The notes beneath the pieces were generated by a model, which ran no database searches, had not been told where the DNA came from, and worked only from the letters and a program-made list of their open reading frames with translations. Both the position numbers and the translations under genes were made by a program. 9,351 nucleotides of DNA, taken from an uncultured Clostridiaceae bacterium (lineage in GTDB: Bacteria; Bacillota; Clostridia; Lachnospirales; Lachnospiraceae). The stretch spans positions 1 to 9,351 of the forward strand of contig CAMWOF010000075.1 of the NCBI GenBank assembly GCA_947175805.1. Direction: 5' to 3'. This document shows positions 6,836-9,351 of the stretch, in pieces (the first letter of the stretch is position 1; every line of letters starts with the position of its first letter).

Positions 6836-6843
6836 AAGGGGGG
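6836..6843 (+). promoter_or_regulatory. G-rich ribosome binding site of the sigma-28 gene
   Basis: AAGGGGGG sits 6 bases before the TTG at 6850. It is G-rich rather than the AGGAGG used for cheW and fapA. A better AGGAGG at 6812-6817 lies inside the upstream gene, too far (32 bases) to serve this start. An in-frame TAA at 6835-6837 excludes any start further upstream. Confidence 0.65.
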
Positions 6844-6849
6844 ATTCAT

Positions 6850-7611
6850 TTGAAAGAAGAAGAACGCAACGCATTATGGCAGACATATGAGAAAAAACGG
6901 GATCCGTCCATACGGGAGCAGCTGATTATGGAATATGTTCCATTGGTTAAGGTGGTTGCAGGCAGAGTTAATATGTATCTCGGATACGCCGTGGAGTATG
7001 AGGATTTGGTCAGCTATGGTATATTCGGTCTCATTGATGCAATTGACAAGTTTAATTATATGAAGGGCAACAAATTTGAAACCTATGCAAGCTTAAGAAT
7101 CCGGGGTTCTATTTTAGATCAGATTCGCAAGCTCGACTGGATTCCCAGGTCTGTCCGTCAGAAGCAAAAGCAGATTGAGACGGCAATTATCAATATTCAG
7201 GCAAATACAGGAAAGCAGGCAACAGACGAAGAGATTGCATCGGAGCTTGGCATTGATTTGGACGAATATTATGACTGGCAGGGACAGGTGACCAGTCTTT
7301 CTTCTCTGGATGAGTATCTGGATATGGGAAATGATTACCATGGCGCAGAGAGCAAAAATGGTGTATCATCAGAACCAGAGGCGGCCTTTGAGAAGCAGGA
7401 GCTGAAGGAAAAGCTGGCACAGGCGTTTGAGTCCCTGAAGGAAAATGAGAGAAAAGTAATCTCCCTGTATTATTACGAGGAGATGACGATTAAGGAAATC
7501 AGCAGTATTCTGGAATTATCGGAGTCCAGAATTTCACAGATTCACACAAAGGCACTGATGCGCATGAAGCAGACATTGGGGGACGAGATTCGTATTATGT
7601 TTTCTGTTTAG
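6850..7611 (+). CDS. sigD: Sigma-28 (SigD/FliA), flagellar RNA polymerase sigma factor
   Basis: A 253-residue sigma-70-family factor of the FliA/WhiG/SigD group, normal length. Region 1.2/2 (about 8-97) includes LIMEYVPLVKVVAGRV, the core-binding YEDLVSYGIFGLIDAIDKF (50-68) and KFETYASLRIRGSILDQIR (75-93). DWIPRSVR (96-103), typical of sigma-28, opens region 3, with TDEEIASELGI in its helix-turn-helix. Region 4 (about 188-240) has ENERKVISLYYYEEMTIKEIS and SESRISQIHTKALMRMK, the -35-binding helix-turn-helix. It directs late flagellar, motor and chemotaxis transcription, held off by FlgM until the hook is complete. The start is TTG: an in-frame stop lies 15 bases upstream, and the next Met (residue 27) would remove conserved sequence. 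fliA is an equivalent name. Confidence 0.96.
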   Translation: MKEEERNALWQTYEKKRDPSIREQLIMEYVPLVKVVAGRVNMYLGYAVEYEDLVSYGIFGLIDAIDKFNYMKGNKFETYASLRIRGSILDQIRKLDWIPRSVRQKQKQIETAIINIQANTGKQATDEEIASELGIDLDEYYDWQGQVTSLSSLDEYLDMGNDYHGAESKNGVSSEPEAAFEKQELKEKLAQAFESLKENERKVISLYYYEEMTIKEISSILELSESRISQIHTKALMRMKQTLGDEIRIMFSV

Positions 7612-7642
7612 AAAAGGCAATACATTAATTAGGAGGTCGTTT

Positions 7643-9247
7643 ATGGGGGTTAAAAATGGATATTTTCAATTGGACAATCGGGCAGACGGTATTTATGTAA
7701 TTATTTTTCCGCCTGAGGATGGTGGGCAGAATGTAGATGTGATGGAGCTGACGGCCTTTCTTGATAAAAAAGGTATCGGTCCTTATGATATTAAAGAGTT
7801 AAACATGGTGATTCAAACTGCGGTGAAGAATCAGGCATTTGCGAAGGTTTCCGACCAGAAGGGACTGGAGTTCGGTGAATCCATGGAGCTTCGCTTCTCC
7901 GAGGACCATATGACGGCAACCGCCAGATTTTATCCGCCTACCACAAAGGGGCAGGTTATGGATATGAAGGAGATTGTCGGTGATTTGCAGTATAACCACA
8001 TACAATACGGTATTAATGCGGAAATCCTGCAGGGCTTTGTACAGAATAGAACATACTGTACGGATATTGTGGTTGCCAGGGGTACACAGCCTGTGCAGGG
8101 AAAGGATGCGTATATTACCTACAATTTTGACGTAAACCCTACGGGAAAACCAAAGCAGTTAGAGGATGGTTCTGTAGATTTCCATTCCTTGAATATTTTT
8201 ACCAAGGTAGAAAAGGGCGCTTTGCTGGCAACACTGACCCCTGCCGTACAGGGGAAGCCGGGGAAGGATGTATATGGCAACGAGATTGCGCCGGCCAAGG
8301 TAAAGAACCTTTCCCTGAAGTACAGCAGAAATATTTCTGTGTCTGAAGATAAGCTGCAGATGTTCAGCGATGTGTCCGGTGATGTGCAGCTTGTAGGTGA
8401 CACGGTATTTGTTTCAGATACATATACGGTGATGGCTGATGTGGATCCCTCTACAGGGGATATTGAGTACGATGGCAATGTGATTGTCACGGGAAATGTC
8501 AGAACCGGCTTTACCATCCGGGCAAAGGGCTCTGTGCAGGTAAACGGAGTTGTGGAGGGCGCATATATTTATTCCGGTGATAGTATCGTGTTAAACCGAG
8601 GCATGCAGGGAATGTCAAAAGGCTATCTGGAGGCAGAAAATAATATCGTCGCCAAGTTTGTGGAGAGCGGTACGCTGACCGCAAAAAATAACATTACCGT
8701 AGGCTCCCTGCTTCACAGTAAGGTGAAGGCGGGGAATGACATTGTTGTAAATGGGAAAAAGGCATTTATTATTGGCGGGGATGTTTCTGCGGGTCATATG
8801 ATAGATGTGCGTTCTACCGGCAACCAGATGGAGACACTGACAGTGCTGCGGGTAGGAATTTTTCAGGAGCAGCTGGATAAGCTGAATGAGCTGCGGACGA
8901 CAAATGAATCTATCAAGGAGGATATTGAAAAATATACCGGTGTGGTGAATATGTTCCGCACACAGCTTGCCAAGGGAGCAAAGTTCTTGCCGGAGCAGAT
9001 AAAGAAATTGCAATCTGTCGCAGAGAACTTGAAGCAGTTGGAAAAACAGTTTAATGATAATGATGTAGAAATCAAGGAGATAGAAGAGGCGGTAGAGCAA
9101 AGCCAGGGCTGCAAGATAAAGGTGTCTGATGTGGTCAATGTGGGAACAGAGGTGCATTTAAACGGGCATTATCAAGCTGTCAGACAAAGTGTAAAGCGCT
9201 GCATATTCAGACTGGCAGGCGGCGAGATTGAGCATGTGGGTTATTAG
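7643..9247 (+). CDS. fapA: FapA (DUF342) flagellar assembly protein A
   Basis: A 534-residue FapA/DUF342 protein. The N-terminal part (about 1-165) includes the typical VARGTQPVQGKDAYITYNF (144-162). Next is TPAVQGKPGKDVYGNEI (199-215), the central signature of the family. A right-handed beta-helix-like stretch of short repeats follows (about 260-390), with GNVIVTGNV, AKGSVQVNGVVEG, AENNIVAKFVESG and AGNDIVVNG. A long coiled coil (about 405-488) leads to a small beta domain at the C-terminus (about 489-534). No signal peptide or membrane segment is seen, so it should be cytoplasmic. The family is linked to flagella; in Vibrio a FapA interacts with EIIA-Glc and affects flagellation, but the biochemical role in Clostridia is not settled. 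AGGAGGT at 7631-7637 is 5 bases before the ATG. It follows the sigma gene by 31 bases. Confidence 0.9.
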   Translation: MGVKNGYFQLDNRADGIYVIIFPPEDGGQNVDVMELTAFLDKKGIGPYDIKELNMVIQTAVKNQAFAKVSDQKGLEFGESMELRFSEDHMTATARFYPPTTKGQVMDMKEIVGDLQYNHIQYGINAEILQGFVQNRTYCTDIVVARGTQPVQGKDAYITYNFDVNPTGKPKQLEDGSVDFHSLNIFTKVEKGALLATLTPAVQGKPGKDVYGNEIAPAKVKNLSLKYSRNISVSEDKLQMFSDVSGDVQLVGDTVFVSDTYTVMADVDPSTGDIEYDGNVIVTGNVRTGFTIRAKGSVQVNGVVEGAYIYSGDSIVLNRGMQGMSKGYLEAENNIVAKFVESGTLTAKNNITVGSLLHSKVKAGNDIVVNGKKAFIIGGDVSAGHMIDVRSTGNQMETLTVLRVGIFQEQLDKLNELRTTNESIKEDIEKYTGVVNMFRTQLAKGAKFLPEQIKKLQSVAENLKQLEKQFNDNDVEIKEIEEAVEQSQGCKIKVSDVVNVGTEVHLNGHYQAVRQSVKRCIFRLAGGEIEHVGY

Positions 9248-9285
9248 GACTATTATGTTAAGTTTGAAAGGACGGAAGTGGTCAT

Positions 9286-9351
9286 ATGATAGGACAGGTA
9301 CCTTTGCAGATGTTGATTCCGCATACGGATACGGTTTCCCAAACGCAGCAG
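9286..9351 (+). CDS. Start of a downstream gene, truncated by the window end
   Basis: The ATG at 9286 opens a frame that stays open for all 22 visible codons (MIGQVPLQMLIPHTDTVSQTQ). GGAAG at 9274-9278 is 7 bases upstream, and AAAGGA at 9267-9272 is a second, more distant candidate. The start lies 38 bases after fapA on the same strand, so it is probably in the operon. The fragment is too short to identify. A competing ATG at 9255 in another frame is also open to the window end with AGGA at 9246-9249; I prefer 9286 because its spacing fits a normal ribosome site and its composition looks more like a soluble N-terminus, but this is not decisive. Confidence 0.55.
   Translation, partial: MIGQVPLQMLIPHTDTVSQTQQ

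Noticed and set aside
8615..9157. Long minus-strand open frame opposite fapA (180 codons)
   Set aside because: It is opposite the FapA beta-helix and coiled coil, is Leu/His/Ile-rich without any domain, and has no supporting context.
1..9351. Mobile elements, CRISPR arrays, tRNA or rRNA genes
   Set aside because: The window is almost fully occupied by intact co-directional operon genes. No transposase, spaced repeat array or RNA gene pattern is visible, and no gap exceeds 63 bases.

Overview
This window is one uninterrupted, all-plus-strand stretch of a flagellar/chemotaxis (fla/che) operon from a motile Gram-positive bacterium. The gene order flhG - PilZ gene - cheB - cheA - cheW - cheC - cheD - small membrane protein - sigma-28 - fapA matches the end of the Bacillus/Clostridia fla/che operon (in B. 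subtilis: flhF-flhG-cheB-cheA-cheW-cheC-cheD-sigD). The CheC/CheD adaptation pair, strong AGGAGG ribosome sites, moderate G+C by eye and the extra PilZ and FapA (DUF342) genes point to Clostridia, probably Lachnospiraceae (Roseburia / Eubacterium rectale-like). The family assignment is an inference; nothing in the window proves it.

Layout: 1-15 is probably the last codons of the upstream gene (expected flhF). 15-899 is FlhG (MinD-like ATPase that sets flagellar number and place), and 899-1621 is a YcgR-like PilZ c-di-GMP receptor. 1627-5206 holds cheB, cheA and cheW (receptor methylesterase, histidine kinase, coupling protein). A 63-base gap with a clear hairpin follows, then cheC and cheD (CheY-P phosphatase and receptor deamidase, 5270-6391). 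6394-6822 is an unrecognised two-helix membrane protein with a short in-frame tandem repeat in its hydrophilic N-terminus. 6850-7611 is the flagellar sigma factor, which begins at TTG. 7643-9247 is FapA/DUF342. A further gene starts near 9286 and runs off the end.

All gaps are short (0 to 63 bases) and two stop/start pairs overlap as TAATG, so the genes are probably co-transcribed from a promoter outside the window. I see no convincing promoter or intrinsic terminator inside it. Together the genes place and count flagella (FlhG), tune motor output to c-di-GMP (PilZ), run the chemosensory pathway (CheA, CheW, CheB, CheC, CheD) and switch on late flagellar genes (sigma-28). CheY, CheR, receptors and structural flagellar genes are not present here.

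Most of the window is a well-known system. The parts that known families do not explain are the small membrane protein between cheD and the sigma factor, its repeat tract, the cheW-cheC hairpin, and the truncated gene at the right edge.
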